Below, in pieces: positions 26,597 to 38,132 of a stretch of 64,000 bases of DNA (positions within the stretch are counted from its first letter, which is position 1; each line of letters starts with the position of its first letter). A program made the translations under genes and the position numbers. The stretch lies in the NCBI RefSeq assembly GCF_028769735.1, contig NC_088170.1:63589085-63653084 (forward strand). The letters are read 5' to 3'. Source of the stretch: Zonotrichia leucophrys gambelii. Taxonomy: Eukaryota > Chordata > Aves > Passeriformes > Passerellidae. The notes beneath the pieces are model-generated. The model was not told the DNA's origin. It did no database searches and saw nothing but the letters and a program-made list of their open reading frames with translations.

Positions 26597-26910
26597 GACA
26601 ATCAGAGAATCACAGAAAATTCCAGCTTGGAAGGGACCTTGAAAGATCATCTGGACCTCCCTTTTATTGGAAGGGAATCCTACATGAGATCATCTATAAT
26701 CCTGTCCAGTCATACCATGAAAGCCTTCACTGATGAGAGGTATACCAAATACCGGGGCAGGTTGTTCCAGAGATTGATTGTTGCACTGAAAAAAAATTCT
26801 TTCTTATATTGAGATAAAGCTTCTCCAGTGCAATTGTACCTGAAAGCCCCTTTCCTGCTAAGGGGACATGAAAGAGATCATCACTTAGTGGGAATTTTTT
26901 CCCTCTGTGG
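26597..26910 (-). mobile_element. CR1 LINE, 3' end (second copy)
   Basis: On the minus strand the element ends with GATGATCTTTCAAGGTCCCT then TCCAA and TTCTGTGATTCT, the typical CR1 3' terminus. Upstream, a frame reads KLYLNIRKNFFSV, equivalent to the family's FRLNIRKNFF block near the end of ORF2. The wording between these blocks is more diverged than in the copy at 7285-7571. It is 5'-truncated. It lies about 270 bases from the other minus-strand CR1 piece but is an independent insertion. Confidence 0.85.
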
Positions 26911-27689
26911 ATATATCCCATGTAGAGAACAGTCTGCATGAGATCAGAGGTCAGGAGTCCTAAGCCCAAGGTGATCTTTTTAAAGGGTATTTAACTCCAG
27001 GGAATTGACATGGTTAAATCAGATGCAATTACAGAGCATAAACAGAGCAAGACTTTAAGGCAGTGTCTGTTCCACACAGGCAGAAAACAGAAAGAAAAAG
27101 CATTTTGGGTTTTCTTTCTTTCCCCTTCTCACACTCATTAAATGGGCATGACTTAAAAAGAAAACAAAAGTATCAAAGGGAAATAAAACCAGAAAAATGA
27201 AATCAAAGTATTATACACACTAAAATTCAATAAAACTATTCTATAAATGAACTTGTTCAAGGCTTTGCTTCTTTGTCTCACTGAATTCACTATTTGTGTT
27301 TCTTTCAGTTAAAACAACTACTTATTTTCTTACAGGATTTTTATTGTTTATTGCTCTAAGGGAGAAGCATCTTTACCATGAGGGGCCCTGACTCCTCCAC
27401 ATTTCCCAGCTGTTTACTATAAAAAGATGAAAAGAGCCCAGAGTCCTTCCCACTCTGATTCTGTGTGCCCCAGACATCCGTCGCTGGTATATATGTTTCT
27501 CTCTACTGCAAAATGAACTTGATTTCTATCACTCCTGACTACAAGTAGGATTTAGAATATTAAAATCTGCCTGTTTGTTTTTCAGTGTAGGAGTGCAGCA
27601 AAGTTCTGACCCCCAGTGCACAGTGTGCCAACTTCAAAGTCCTGACACAAGATTTCTAGTGCAATAAACTCCCTTTCCATGGTCAGTCT
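26911..27689. other. Unique noncoding DNA
   Basis: No gene or recognisable repeat was seen. The A-rich stretch at 27085-27245 is low complexity only. Confidence 0.5.
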
Positions 27690-28257
27690 GAACTATTGTT
27701 GCAGCAGCTTAGTCTTACACAGCCACTCATTCACTCCCTGCTGGGGGGGTGGGGGAGAACACCAGAGGAATAAAAGTGAGATAACAACCTGTACATGGAG
27801 ATAAATACAGTTTAATTGTCAAAACAAAAGCTGCACAAGCAAGCAAGTGATTTCTTCACCGCTTGGGCAGGCAGGTGTTCAGCCCTCCCTAGGAAAGCAA
27901 GGGTCCATCACACATGCTGGTGACATGGGAAGACAAAATCTATCACTCCAAATGCCCCCCTGCCCTTCCCTTCTTCTTCCCCCAGCTTTTTGCACTGAGC
28001 ATGATCTGGAATATTCCTTGGATCAGTTGGAGTCAGCTGTCCTGGCTGTGTTGGTCCCAGCTTCATGTGCACCCCCAGCCTACCTGCTGGTGATGTGGGG
28101 TGAGAAGCAGAAATGATCCTGACTGTGTGCAACCACTGCTCAGCAATAAAGAAAATATCCCTGAATTACCAACATATTTTCCAGCGCAAATCCAAAACAC
28201 AGTCCTATACAAGGTACTCTGAAGAAAATTATGTGTATCCCAGTCAAAACCAACACA
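27690..28257 (-). mobile_element. Solo LTR of the same avian ERV-L-like family, reverse orientation
   Basis: Read on the minus strand from 28257 it begins TGTGTTGGTTTTGACTGGGA and continues with AATTTTCTTCAGAG, TTTGGATTTGCGCTGGAAAA and TTATTGCTGAGCAGTGG. It then has TTCTCACCCCACATCACCAG, GGACAGCTGACTCCAACTGA, the GAAAGCAGGG-type downstream part, and an AGGGAGTGAATGAGTGGCTG ending. This is the same sequence order as the LTR at 8710-9292, in inverted orientation and about 18 kb away. The TATA region before AGCTGGGGG reads TGCAAAA, so the promoter is probably broken. No internal viral genes are adjacent. The 3' boundary (low coordinate) is approximate. Confidence 0.88.
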
Positions 28258-29013
28258 ATCAGAAAAGTCCTACATCTGGTCTAAGTTTAGACTCAGCAGC
28301 CCAGAATTCAGATAAAGAGTTTTGGCACATCTCTCTGCATACTGAGGAAACCTGGGAGATGGGAGGCTGGATCTGTTCCACACAATGCTATCCAAATGCC
28401 ACATACAACTTTCACTGGAAAAATTGTAAACCAAATTTTTCCTAAATAAATTGAGATATAAATTCTTTCCAGTCATGTATTTCTGCAGTGGCAGCAGAGA
28501 ACAGCTGGATTATTCCAGACAACAATTTGGTAATGCATTCTGATTTTTATTAAAGAAAAGAATATCAAGGGCAAGTTAGTAGGAGACAAAATGGCATCAC
28601 CTGACTTACCATAGAAGATGAAAAATAACATATAGGGAGAAAGAATCCTATTAAAACTATAGTCTATCCAGGTTGTCAGCTCTTTATGTAACACAACCGT
28701 GTTTTCTTGTATCCCTTTATTATATGTTAACTTCTTTCAAACTTTCCATATTCCACAAAACGTCTGCACCATTTCACCCTGAGGTTTTTTTCCCCCTTCT
28801 TTAAAGAGCCATAATGGCCTTTTTCTTTTTTAACTATGCCTGGCATATGTTGAAAGGTATCTTCTAAGATTTCATTTATGATAGCTCAGAAATGTATGTC
28901 TTGCTAAGACTACAAAGCAAGCTAATGGTTTTAAAAGCACGGCGATGAAAAGCCTGGCAGGGGAGTCCGTGCTAACTACATACACGGATCATGCAAGAGG
29001 GTACCAGAGGTCA

Positions 29014-29062
29014 TTTTTTTCCCTCCTTCTCTCTCTTTCTTCTTCCCTTTTTTTCCCCCCAG
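29014..29062 (+). promoter_or_regulatory. Candidate 3' splice site: 47-nt uninterrupted pyrimidine tract plus AG
   Basis: All bases 29014-29060 are C or T, and AG follows at 29061-29062, giving a CCCCCCAG acceptor. A good branch-site word (GCTAAC) lies about 90 bases upstream near 28970-28975, although AG dinucleotides intervene. Downstream, CAG|GTGAAT at 29407-29415 could serve as a donor, defining a hypothetical exon 29063-29409 of 347 bases. That exon has stops in every frame, so it would be noncoding or UTR. The tract could equally be a simple pyrimidine repeat. Confidence 0.35.
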
Positions 29063-29084
29063 ATCTAGGATCAGTTTGGGTTGC

Positions 29085-29100
29085 ATTGGTTACAGCCAAT
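29085..29100. promoter_or_regulatory. Inverted pair of CCAAT-box words
   Basis: ATTGG at 29085-29089 and CCAAT at 29096-29100 face each other with six bases between. CCAAT boxes bind NF-Y, but the pentamer is common by chance and no core promoter is evident. The only contextual interest is the adjacent pyrimidine tract. Confidence 0.25.
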
Positions 29101-31142
29101 TGCACAGTGGCATTCTTTGCCATTCATCCTCACCCAAATCCTTAATTACGGTCTGCACAATCAGAGCTGGAGCAAGAAGTCGCAGCCCTGCATTGTTCCA
29201 TGGCGAGTGCTAAGGAAAAAGGCAGGAATCTGATACTTGGTCACAGTTTGCAAACACTGTGGCTGAACCACCTGAGAGGGTCACATTTTTACATTCTGAG
29301 ACAATTTATTAGTAACGGTGCTTGTCACTTGGAAATCCCCCCAAAACTCCCCTTCCTTTGCATCAGCAATCTGAAGACAGCTTTTGTTCTGCAGTAGTCT
29401 AAGCAACAGGTGAATAAAATGGGTGATCCACGCATTTGAACCAATGCAGAAGTGAGCAGAATATCCTAATCCTAACCTTAGCTGTTGTCTGTATAAAAGC
29501 TTCAAAATTTATTGTCAGACTCCTTGAAATGAAAAAAAAAAAATCCTGACTGAGAGAATCTTTCTTTTCATTCTGAACCAAATGGACCTGATGAAAACTT
29601 GACTGATGTTAATATTTATATTTTTAATCCCTTTAGACTTCCAGAATCAAAAGAGAATGCATATTTTTCTTATATGACTTATGTGCTAAACTACCTGTTT
29701 GCAACATGGTGTACAAAACACAGAGGAATGTAGAATTGCCAGTACTGAATCAAAGACCTACCTCAACTTTTATTTTCATTTTATAAAAACAAATAAAAGA
29801 ATGACAAATCAGTCAAAAAATGACACCTTGTTAAAATTCATTTAGCATTATGACACAAATCCTTCAAAATGTCACAGAAATTTGAACTTATTGATACTTC
29901 TTGAACTTCTTGAAGCAAGCTCAGGGGGAAAAGACTCTGAAATCAATACAAATACTCCTGGTGTTTTAAAGATGTTTGAGATCTAGACATGTATACACAA
30001 GCTGTTATTGAGTGTGTGCCAAGATGTTCCCTCTGATCTGCAACATTTACTCAGTAAAAGTAGCTTTATTAAGGTGAACAGGTCTGCTGGAAACAATATT
30101 CCAAACCTGTGATGCCTGGTCTGCTCGAGCCCTCTCAAGTCAAGGAGTATTTGTGTTTGTCCAGCTAAGGGTTACTCAGTTCATGCAATTATTTCCCAGA
30201 GGAGCCTTCCAGTCCTCCAGAAGGTGTCAAAATATGCTTTGGTCAACATATTTTTGAATGGTTACAAAGAATTTAAGGAAATAAAATTCACCCCTCTTTA
30301 CAGAGCACAGCAAAAAATAAGGCAAAGACATTTGTCTCGTACAATTTTGGCCAAAATGTTTCTTAGAAATATTATGGTTTAGCCATTTACCTGGTTTTTA
30401 AATCAGGCCTTTTTTTTCTTTTCATGTTCTCCTGGCTGCTATTCAGGAATTTATCATTTTATAACATTTTATGACAAGACAGAGTGTATCACCATCCAGG
30501 CAACTTAACACTGGCCTCAGTCACAGCCGGGCTGTTTGACCTTGCTGTGCTCATTGGGGACTGTGTGGGTGATTTGAAAACTGTGAATAAGAGAACCTAG
30601 GCAGGGACAGGAACATACAAACTGTCCAGCAGTGAAACACCACTTCTGAGAGGTGATAGAATTTCAAAGTGCATGTTAAAGGAATATCTTTTCAGCACAG
30701 CTTTGGCGCTGCACTCAGTTTCTCAGGTGGATGGAAAACTAGCTTTTAGATGAAAAGAGAAAGGGAAAGAAGGAAAAACAAGTGATGTTTCATTTCTTCA
30801 AATGCCTTTTGTCTTTCAAAATTAAAAAAAAATCTTTCCACATTTAAAGCAGAATTTATCAACTTTTGTAATGGACCTTTTAAAAAAATGCAAGATGGAA
30901 ATATCCTAAAAGAATCAGGTCTTTTACTAGCGTAGTTCTGGTTTAGAAACAATATACAAAATAATAAATAAGTAAAATTTAACAAAAAATTTAAACAAAC
31001 TTGTGTGTTCTTCTATATTGTCCAGAGACTGTTCATTTCATATTGTCTGAATTGGCAATCAAAATAAACTAAGGTATCATCCCCAGCCCAAGCCTAAACT
31101 CCTGCTAGAAAAAAGAATGACCCAATCCTGATGAAATTTTGA

Positions 31143-31270
31143 ACCACAGAACCACAGAACTTTCTAAGTTGGAAGGGATCCAAAAAGATCATTGAGCCCA
31201 ACTCTTAGGTAGATGGCCACCCACAACCTTGGCATTATTAACACCATGCTCAAACCAGCTGAGCTCATGG
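31143..31270 (-). mobile_element. tRNA-Ile-derived SINE with CR1-like tail (TguSINE1-type), B box deleted
   Basis: On the minus strand the head reads GAGCTCAGCTGGTTTGAGCA, then TGGTGTTAATAATGCCAAGG and TTGTGGGT. This matches a tRNA-Ile with its TAATAAYGCC anticodon-arm wording. Next comes GGCCATCTACCTAAGAGTTG, GGCTCAATGATCTTTTTGGA, TCCCTTCCAACTTAG and TTCTGTGGTTCTGTGG, a CR1-like tail. Compared with the copy at 38947-39090, about 14 bases covering the RNA polymerase III B box (GGTTCGATCCC) are missing. The copy could not be transcribed normally. Family naming is from memory and points to passerine birds. Confidence 0.87.
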
Positions 31271-31530
31271 TGTTTATTCACCTTGCAATTTCACATTGAT
31301 TTCAGCCCTGGAAATCTCAATGAAATGGCTCTGATATGTACATTCATAACTGATATATAAAGCCAAATTTTTGCTTCAACCCTGTATGGATGCATTTATG
31401 GGAACAACATTCTAGGGTCTCTACCCACCTCATGTCTCAACAATATAAAAATAATAAGAAAATCATTAAAGCAACAAATAATGGCATTCTGAAGATATGC
31501 CTTATTATCTTGGCAGTACAATGAAAGTTC
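31271..31530. other. Unique noncoding spacer
   Basis: I see no recognisable feature in this short AT-rich interval downstream of the SINE. Confidence 0.5.
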
Positions 31531-31590
31531 AATACTGTACTTAAACAATTTATCTTTATCTTAATACTGTGCTTAAATGATTTATCTTCT
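31531..31590. repeat. Two-copy tandem repeat, period 32 bp
   Basis: AATACTGTACTTAAACAATT at 31531 recurs as AATACTGTGCTTAAATGATT at 31563, both followed by TATCTT. Twenty-three of 26 aligned bases match. It is a slippage-type local duplication, older than the near-identical ones elsewhere in the window. Confidence 0.85.
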
Positions 31591-31914
31591 TATTAACATT
31601 ATGCTTTTCATGTGATCAGGAAAACAGTGAATAAATGTGCTGTGAGGAGGATATTTATGTGTTACTGAGCTTCCTCTTTGCTCACAAGCAAGAGTGCTAA
31701 CATTCCTTATCAATAATTTCATATGGCATTGATTAAATGACAGACATCTATCCAATGGAGCAAAGGATTTTTCAGCATCTTTTATATTTTTTCTTTTTTG
31801 GATGCTTCAATATGGGTGAATTTTTGTCTGATGTTTTCCTGAGCCCACCCAGCAGTTCTGAGTTGAGTACCAGAACAAAACATTTAATACACATTACAGA
31901 GTTTAATCTTTTTT

Positions 31915-31962
31915 CCTGAAAGTCAATGGGAGTTTTGCCATTGACTTGAATTCCAATTCAGG
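31915..31962. repeat. Nested inverted repeat; possible ancient amniote repeat core
   Basis: The inner arms AAGTCAATGG (31920-31929) and CCATTGACTT (31938-31947) are perfectly complementary around GAGTTTTG. Outer words CCTGAA (31915-31920) and TTCAGG (31957-31962) are also complementary. The wording TCAATGGGAGTTTTGCCATT is one I remember as recurrent in reptile and bird genomes within an old interspersed repeat whose family I cannot name with confidence. The hairpin is certain; the family link is not. Confidence 0.6.
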
Positions 31963-34900
31963 TTGACACATAAAAAGAGAGCACTTGAAATAAGTATTAA
32001 GTATTTGATTTGGACTATGATCAGTTTTACAATCCGGAGTCCCTGATGGTGTGTTCAGCTGGGAATATTTCACTTCACAAGGAAATCTCTTTGCTTTTCA
32101 TGGTCAGTAGGACAAGGGGCAGGAGATCAGAGATTCCCACTAACTGGACAGTTCTGGGTGGAACACATTGTAATAGTGATTAAAAAACAAAAGTTGACCC
32201 CATATGTGTTAAAATATGAGAAAGTATCCATTCTAATGAAAAAAGTAAATTATTCCTTTCTTTTAATAAAAGGTATTCTACAGACCTTCTATTTCTACAA
32301 TTCTTTTATGAGCAATATTCAGGACCTTTAGTATCATATAATAAACTGTACATCTGAATTTATTCAGTTATAGAGAAATTTTGAACACTCCAGTTCCTAG
32401 GCTGTATTTAGACACCAAAATAACACTTTCTGTATGTAGTGAAATTATACACTCATAATTAAAAAAATCTTGAAAATTACACTTGTCCTTCTATTTATTG
32501 TCTTCCAGATTCACTTAGTCCAGTTTATACAGAGAAATCTGCATATTTTCAAGAACAGAGCTGTAAGGTAAAAATAGTACTGGAATGCAAGGCATGGATG
32601 AATCCTGGTTATATGATAATAAAAATTTATTTGTCTACATAAAAAACAGATGAAAAAAGGGAGGTTGAATCCCACTGCATAGGCGTTTTTGTTCACAGCC
32701 ATACTTTGAATCAAAGATGACATACTCATAATTGAAACAACAGAGCCTTGGTTAGATATTGTCTTTTAATTTCCTGGTCTCAGCCATATACAAGAGTCAG
32801 AATTTCCAATTCATTTATCAGTCTGCACTTTGCAGTGTCTGAGTAGCTCTGTGCTTGGTATGGTAATCTGCTTTTCCATTGGAACAAAAAAAAAAAGGGG
32901 ATCTTATGTAAATAAAACATACTCAAACATTAATATTTACATGTAAATGGAGTCAATTCAGGAAGCACACAATTAATAACATTTACTGTGGAGTGTCACT
33001 TAAGCCTGAATTGGTTTTATTAAGAGAAGAAAAATTCTGTGCTACCAACATAGCTGATGATTAATATGAAACATGTAATTTCTCTATTTAGTCACACCTG
33101 ACTTCAGAACACTCTCTTAGACTACATTAGCACCAATACTTTAGATGGTAAATGCATTATTAGGCAATTATTTCTGAGTTTGTTTTACAATTAAGACATC
33201 AGTTAGGAAGTCCTCTATACTGTAAGGACATGTTCCATATCTCTTGAATATGCCAGACATAAACCTATTTGGAGACTATTTATTAATCTGAGCACATATG
33301 GGACTTCCATTTCCACTATTTCATGCTAATGTAGAATCTAGCATTAAACAGACATGACTCTAGATTCTCCAAGTGGGTTCAACCACAAGCAATCAGACTC
33401 ATTTCCATGGCAGACCATGTGTTTTCTATTACACCATAAATGGATCCAACTTATTTTAAAAATCTGGGGGTTTTGCTCCTTTGTTTAGAAAATGAAGTCT
33501 GCAGAATGTGTTATATTAAGACGTTGGCCGTGATAATTACTGACACTTTTTTTTCAGAGTGATTAGAGCAAATGCAATAATAGATACTATGTTGATTTAC
33601 AAGCTAATTTGCTGTACTGCAGAACAGCAAATGAGAAGCATTTTTGTTGAACTCTGGATGCTACCAATTTCTTCATATTCCGTTTACACTGAGTCTTATG
33701 GATGTCACAGCTGATGTAACACAGTCACTTATTAGCAACTGTTTGGTTTATAAAATAAAGTTTTCTATATTAAACCTGATTTCAGAGATTTTTCTCTAAT
33801 ACTAGCCTAAGATTTTGTTGGGTTATGACAAAGTGCACCTGGAATAACTCTTTCAGCATTGAAGGAGTTACTCAGGATCCTTAGGACTACAGCTTGAGCA
33901 GGATGAGACTCTGTGTCCTTCACTAAAGGGAATATTCAGAGCAATGGGGTGAGAGTCTGTATGCATGGTTCCTGTGCAGACACACCAGTGTTTTCTACAC
34001 CAATGAACAAATTCCTAGTCATTAGTAATTCTTCTAATTGTCAAATTGCGAAGTAATATTGAGCTCATCTACAATAAAATGGTTTTCTTTGGTGCTGTTT
34101 GATAAATGACTTTATTCTCTCACCCCCATGTTTCCTTCCTCTGATTTAGCCCTACATTTTTCTTCATTTCCAGTATTGCAAGAATCATGTGTGCTGGATG
34201 GATTATCATGAAGAAACAGTACTTTTCAATAAGCAAGCTAGTTTCAACAGCTTTCAGTTATGCAAACAGAGTTACCATGAAGTATTATAGCTCTATATTT
34301 GTTTACAGGAAAGAGAAATATTAAACTTTTGTCTAACTATTCACATAATATCTTTTTGCTGGTAGTGAAAAGAAACTGAAGTGGAGATGAGCTCCAAGAA
34401 CAAAAGTCATCACTGAAGAAGAAACTGAGCTTTATAACTGAATACACATTCAGATGAGATGTCTTAGGGGCTGTTTCTCCACTGATGGACTTAAAGAAAA
34501 GAAGTCATGGAAGTGGTCCCTTAGACTGAGATAAAGTTTTTAATATGGAGTTTGCAGCTTTCCATGAAACTTTGGTTATTTGCAGCCTCAAAGTTGAAAG
34601 GAAGAAAGCAAACATGCTGGGGAGAATGTAGATTAGAGTTTTGAATTGGCCTCAGAATATACAAGGCAGATACTGGCAGAGTTTTCAAGTCTACACCGAT
34701 ACTTTGAGTTGAATTCACATCAATGTTCAAAAATTTTTTCATTTTATAAATGAAAATATTCTAAGTAAAAGGAGATCAAATTCCATCTTGCATCTCAGAA
34801 AGAAGCTGGCCTTGGGAATTCCAGGTTTCAAAATTCTTCAGAGGTACCCAATATTCCAAAGAATAACTTGTATTTTTGTTAAGTGTAACCTCAAAAGCAC

Positions 34901-36814
34901 TCACAGGAAGCCAGAATGAGGTTGCACTTTCTCTTTGTGGTGGTGATGATGTATATGTCATTAGGAGGAAATGTTATATTCTTGTTGGGAAAAAAATTCT
35001 ATGTCTTCAGTGAAGCCACAAATGTGCTTCTGTCAGCTTTAAAAAAGTTTAGTGCAAGACTCCATGTAATTTCACTCCCCTTACTAAGTTCATTTTACTG
35101 GGAATGACTGTATTTCAGTTTTTGTCTATCCAGTTTCTCTAAATCCCTTCCTTTCCAGTTTCACCCTGTATTTCTTGTCCTCTTTATCTTATTTTACCCT
35201 CCAAACTATGTCACTTCACTTAATTTCTTTCTATTTTCCTACAAAACTAAATATATCAGCAAAAATCATATGGATGCATGTTATCAACGGCTGTGATGTT
35301 CTTCCTGTTTATGTGGTGACCACTCTGATTACGTCTAGTCTGGCTTGCCAGCTGTCTGGATTGCAGTAATAGATCTATCCTATATTTAAACACTGTTGCA
35401 ATCAAGATACTTCTGGTTTCATCAGCTGAAAGCACTGTGTTTCATTAAAAAACCCACTCTTATCCAGAAAAACACTTGCATATTCACTTAAGCACCTGCC
35501 TAATTTCAACAGAAATAAAAATGTAAATAGGACTGTAAACTGAGTGTGTGCTTAAGTGCTTTGTAGACTAGAATGAGTGCATATCTGTAACATTAGGATG
35601 TATATTAGAATTTTGTTTTCTTTATTTATCATTGGGTTTGAAACAACTGGTGTGTAAGCCACAAGAGAGATTTTTCAATTAGTCAGAAGATACAGGAACA
35701 CTTGAAAGGCAATTAGGCCAACTGTTTATGAGAACCAGGTCTAAAGGAAAGCTTAGACCCATAAACTATTTATACTAAAATGTCACTGAATTCTCAGATT
35801 GCAATGATTAACATAGCCATTTGTAAACAGGATGGATGATCAAACCCTTGTGAAAATTGAGTGAAGCAAGTTTATTTTTTTTTCTTTTGTACACAATCTT
35901 TTTCTCTGATGTTATTTACTCAGAAAATGTAACAGATATTGATAAATTTCATAACTTTAAACATAGTAAAAATTTGAAAAGGCTGCCTTTCCTAGTATCT
36001 TTCCTCTTGTGTGTATTCATGAAGAGATCACAAAATTTTTATTCCTTCTCTAATTCAAAAACGTTCACAATATTTTTTCCCCCCAGAAAAAAAAGCCATG
36101 GTCTGCAGTTCATTTATGAACAATTCATTTTGGAGATCCTCAGCTCACCACGTGGTGCTGTTTCTGTTCCAGGTGATTTATGCTGTGGTATGTACCTAAC
36201 AAATGCAGTGTGAACTGTGAACACTGTGAATCGTATCTATGGCTGGAAAGAAATTCTCAGTAAAGTTCAGAATTCTCTATAAGGCAAGATTGCAACTGGC
36301 TTTTCTAGACTGCCAAAGTCCAAACATCCTCTTTAAAGCACTCAACACAGTGTTATTTCTGTGTGTGTGAAATCACAGGTTGCTTACTCTGCACAATTTT
36401 TGGTGCAAACAACATCTTGAAGAAACAAGTCCTGCTCTATCTTTTGTGTGTGACTGGGGCAAGCAGGCTGCCAATTTCATTTTGAAGATGTCCAAAACTT
36501 TGCAGTGCTACTCTTGGAGTGACCTATTTGGAGAAGGCACAGTACTAATCAGACTCAGCCAGTATTGTGTCAACAGAGAGAGAGAGCACAACAAATAGTC
36601 AGATGGAAGAGAGAGCAAAAAAAATAAGGGAATGTGTTTTTAATAAGAAATAATGCAGGACAAATAGTGAAAGCCAAATTTATTTTGGACTGGAAGTGAC
36701 CCACAGCCCACAGATGGCAGTGGGATTCTTTATTTTCCCTTCAATGAGTTTTGGTTGAGATCCTTGGAGGAAAACCAGAAACAGCCGGAGATGTGGGAGA
36801 AAGAGAGTGACCCA
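31963..36814. other. Unique AT-rich noncoding DNA
   Basis: No gene is supported over 4.8 kb. The 118-codon frame at 35857-36213 starts in a T-rich tract and has no motif. A short perfect hairpin at 33607-33632 is listed separately. TTTTTTCCCCCCAG ending at 36086 is a second, weaker splice-acceptor-like word. Confidence 0.5.
33607..33632. repeat. Perfect 9-bp inverted repeat with PstI-type loop
   Basis: ATTTGCTGT, loop ACTGCAGA, ACAGCAAAT. The perfect arms and 8-base loop would form a stable small stem-loop. The surrounding 33540-33700 reads as ordinary AT-rich DNA. No function is inferred. Confidence 0.8.
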
Positions 36815-36970
36815 CTAGCCAGAGCACAAGGCTGTGAGTCAGGAAATCTAGCTGAGTCAGCTGCTCTGCCCAAACTTTCTTCATGAGGTTCTATCTACAT
36901 GTAAACAACATAGTAGAGTGTCCATTGAATAACCTGCATGTGGCAGCCCTAAAACGAGGTAATAATGTCA
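36815..36970 (+). mobile_element. Ancient MIR-like tRNA-derived SINE fragment
   Basis: CTAGCCAGAGCACAAGGCTG, then TGAGTCAGGAAATCTAG and GCTGCTCTGCCC follow the head of MIR-type SINEs (GGCTAGAGCACAGG, GAGTCAGGAGACCTGGG, CAGCTCTGCC). Further on, TGAATAACCTGCATGTGGCA and CCTAAAACGAGGTAATAATG resemble MIR's TTAACCT, TGTAAAATGAGG and ATAATAATG. The match is in order but heavily mutated, as expected for an element shared across amniotes. I cannot measure identity to a consensus here, so the call is moderate. Confidence 0.55.
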
Positions 36971-38132
36971 GGCTGACACTTGATTCAGCATGACGTGGGG
37001 CTGGCACAAGGAGGTGTTCACAAATGAGGTTTTCTCTCCATGTAAACTTGGTGACGCTTCACCTGGATGTACCACCTTATCAGGTGATCTCAGGCATGGT
37101 TGGACCAGTGGGTCAACCTGAACATGTCCACAGCATCAACCCAGAAACCACCACAAAAGACTGTGGTCAGGTACATCTGTTGTAGGAGGATTCAGGGTTA
37201 TGTTCAGGAAGGCCAGATGGAAAAATATACTGTGCCAACAAACTCCAGCATACACTCATGGAGAAAGGACAAGAAGGCAACCACTGCTGTAGGGAGAGTA
37301 AGTTTACAGCTTATTTGGTGACATTACAACCAGATTTCAATCAGATATTAGTGCTTGCAAATCCATCTGGATTCAAAGAAAGATTAAGTTCTGTTCTTAT
37401 CAGATTTCACTTTAAGTCTTAGAGGGGGATGGGATAGTTTCTACAGAGAACTTCAAAAAGGTAAAAAAGTAGCACCTTTCTCAAAATTATTTCTCTTAAT
37501 ATATCCAAAACTGGTTTCTATTCCATTTGAATACAAATCATTTATTTTCTCTATTGTTCTGTCTTTAGATTTCCTGCAGTTCCCTTTTTACTTGTGCTCA
37601 GATCCTGCCAGTTTAACATCTTCGAACTCAGTGTACAGAGCCTGAAAAGTAATTTCTGGGCTGTATACTAAAATAGAGACATGGATCAGGGTATATTTAG
37701 AAGAGTGGACAAGTCTGATATGAGGTTCTAAACAGAGGCCAAAAAGGCTATCAGAGGTTAACCACAAAGAATATTTAGATTAAGGCTATCAAATGAAGAT
37801 GTATCCTTCCTGTGCTGACCTTAGGGTAGTATGAAAGGAATTAAATGCATTTAAAAACAGATATCTTAAAATAATTTAAGATCTTAAGATCATTTTCACA
37901 TGACTTTAAACTTTACCATATTAATAAATTACTGCTTTGTTGACAGTCTGTTATGATCATTAAAAATCATTGAAAAACAAACTTATGCCAAAACGATCTA
38001 AACAATAAGAAAATAAAAAGGAATCTACTATATGCTTGCTCACTGATAAGATAATGGACTATATGCACATGTATGGAAAATAGACTTCACAAGTTTGCAA
38101 ATTACTGGAGTTAAAAAAAGTAAAATTGTACA
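36971..38132. other. Unique noncoding DNA
   Basis: No gene or repeat was recognised. The stretch 37000-37320 is more balanced in composition, but its frame (37100-37321) has no family motif. Confidence 0.5.

Larger units (their letters stand above)
28258..31142. other. Unique noncoding DNA with one candidate splice acceptor
   Basis: No protein-coding frame of note. The stretch 28930-29200 is slightly richer in CpG than its surroundings and includes the long pyrimidine tract at 29014-29060. Wording at 30495-30560 (GTGACC-like, CTGTTTGACCTTGCTGTGCT) faintly recalls the centre of MIR SINEs but is too diverged to call. Confidence 0.45.

Noticed and set aside
27743..27755. G-quadruplex on the plus strand
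   Set aside because: GGGGGGGTGGGGG gives three good tracts at most with sensible loops, and it lies within the LTR remnant where such runs are part of the family sequence.
30495..30560. MIR core SINE
   Set aside because: Only CTGTTTGACCTTGCTGTGCT resembles the MIR core. The flanking blocks do not align, so the support is too weak.
35857..36213. 118-codon plus-strand frame
   Set aside because: It starts in a T-rich tract and has no family motif. The TTTTTTCCCCCCAG inside it is too short to argue for an exon.
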